A stretch of DNA of 5,556 nt from Candidatus Iainarchaeum sp. (GTDB taxonomy: Archaea; Iainarchaeota; Iainarchaeia; Iainarchaeales; JAAZKV01). Where the stretch lies: assembly GCA_026397035.1 (NCBI GenBank), contig JAPLVQ010000081.1:5846-11401 (forward strand), read 5' to 3'. Positions 5,556 to 5,556 of the stretch are shown one piece after another; the stretch's first letter is position 1, and each line of letters opens with the position of its first letter. The position numbers were made by a program, and so were the translations under genes. The notes beneath the pieces were generated by a model that had not been told where the DNA came from, ran no database searches, and saw nothing but the letters and a program-made list of their open reading frames with translations.

Positions 5556-5556
5556 C

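Noticed and set aside
5470..5556. A second open minus-strand frame at the right edge (28 codons)
   Set aside because: It is shorter than the 44-codon frame in the other phase, and its Trp/Cys/Phe-rich product looks less like a natural C-terminus.
5481..5556. Right-edge hairpins as an IS200/IS605-type element end or CRISPR repeat
   Set aside because: There is no transposase, no repeat of the hairpin elsewhere in the window, no direct target duplication and no regularly spaced repeats.

Overview
This AT-rich window (roughly one third G+C by eye) looks like compact chromosome from an anaerobic, fermentative archaeon, quite possibly a small-genome (DPANN-type) lineage. The reasons are a fused ADP-forming acyl-CoA synthetase, a PurF with the complete [4Fe-4S] cysteine set, AT-rich TATA-like boxes about 24-29 nt upstream of the best start codons of three genes (the spacing expected of leaderless archaeal transcripts), T-tracts after genes, and one ribosome binding site matching the archaeal 16S 3' end. 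The lineage is an inference; no rRNA is present to settle it.

Layout. At 1-313 the minus strand carries the first 104 codons of an unrecognised protein that runs off the left edge. Divergent from it, at 387-539 on the plus strand, is a 50-aa protein that probably starts at TTG behind a good Shine-Dalgarno sequence; a palindromic TTTATAAA at 346-353 sits almost midway between the two starts. After a hairpin and T-tract comes the 683-aa acetyl-CoA synthetase (ADP-forming), 668-2719 (+). It is convergent with amidophosphoribosyltransferase purF, 2785-4248 (-). A 167-bp divergent promoter region separates purF from a tRNA-dihydrouridine synthase, 4416-5420 (+). The last 136 bases hold either the C-terminal end of a convergent minus-strand gene whose stop codon abuts the dus stop, or non-coding DNA with several inverted repeats.

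Functionally the genes are independent housekeeping units, each with its own promoter, and not one pathway operon. Acd makes ATP from acetyl-CoA by substrate-level phosphorylation, PurF commits PRPP to purine synthesis, and Dus modifies tRNA. I see no CRISPR, transposase, defence or secretion system, and nothing that amounts to a new multi-gene system. The points most worth a second look are the two uncharacterised proteins at the left, the promoter architecture, the unusual residues in the core enzymes, and the unresolved right edge.
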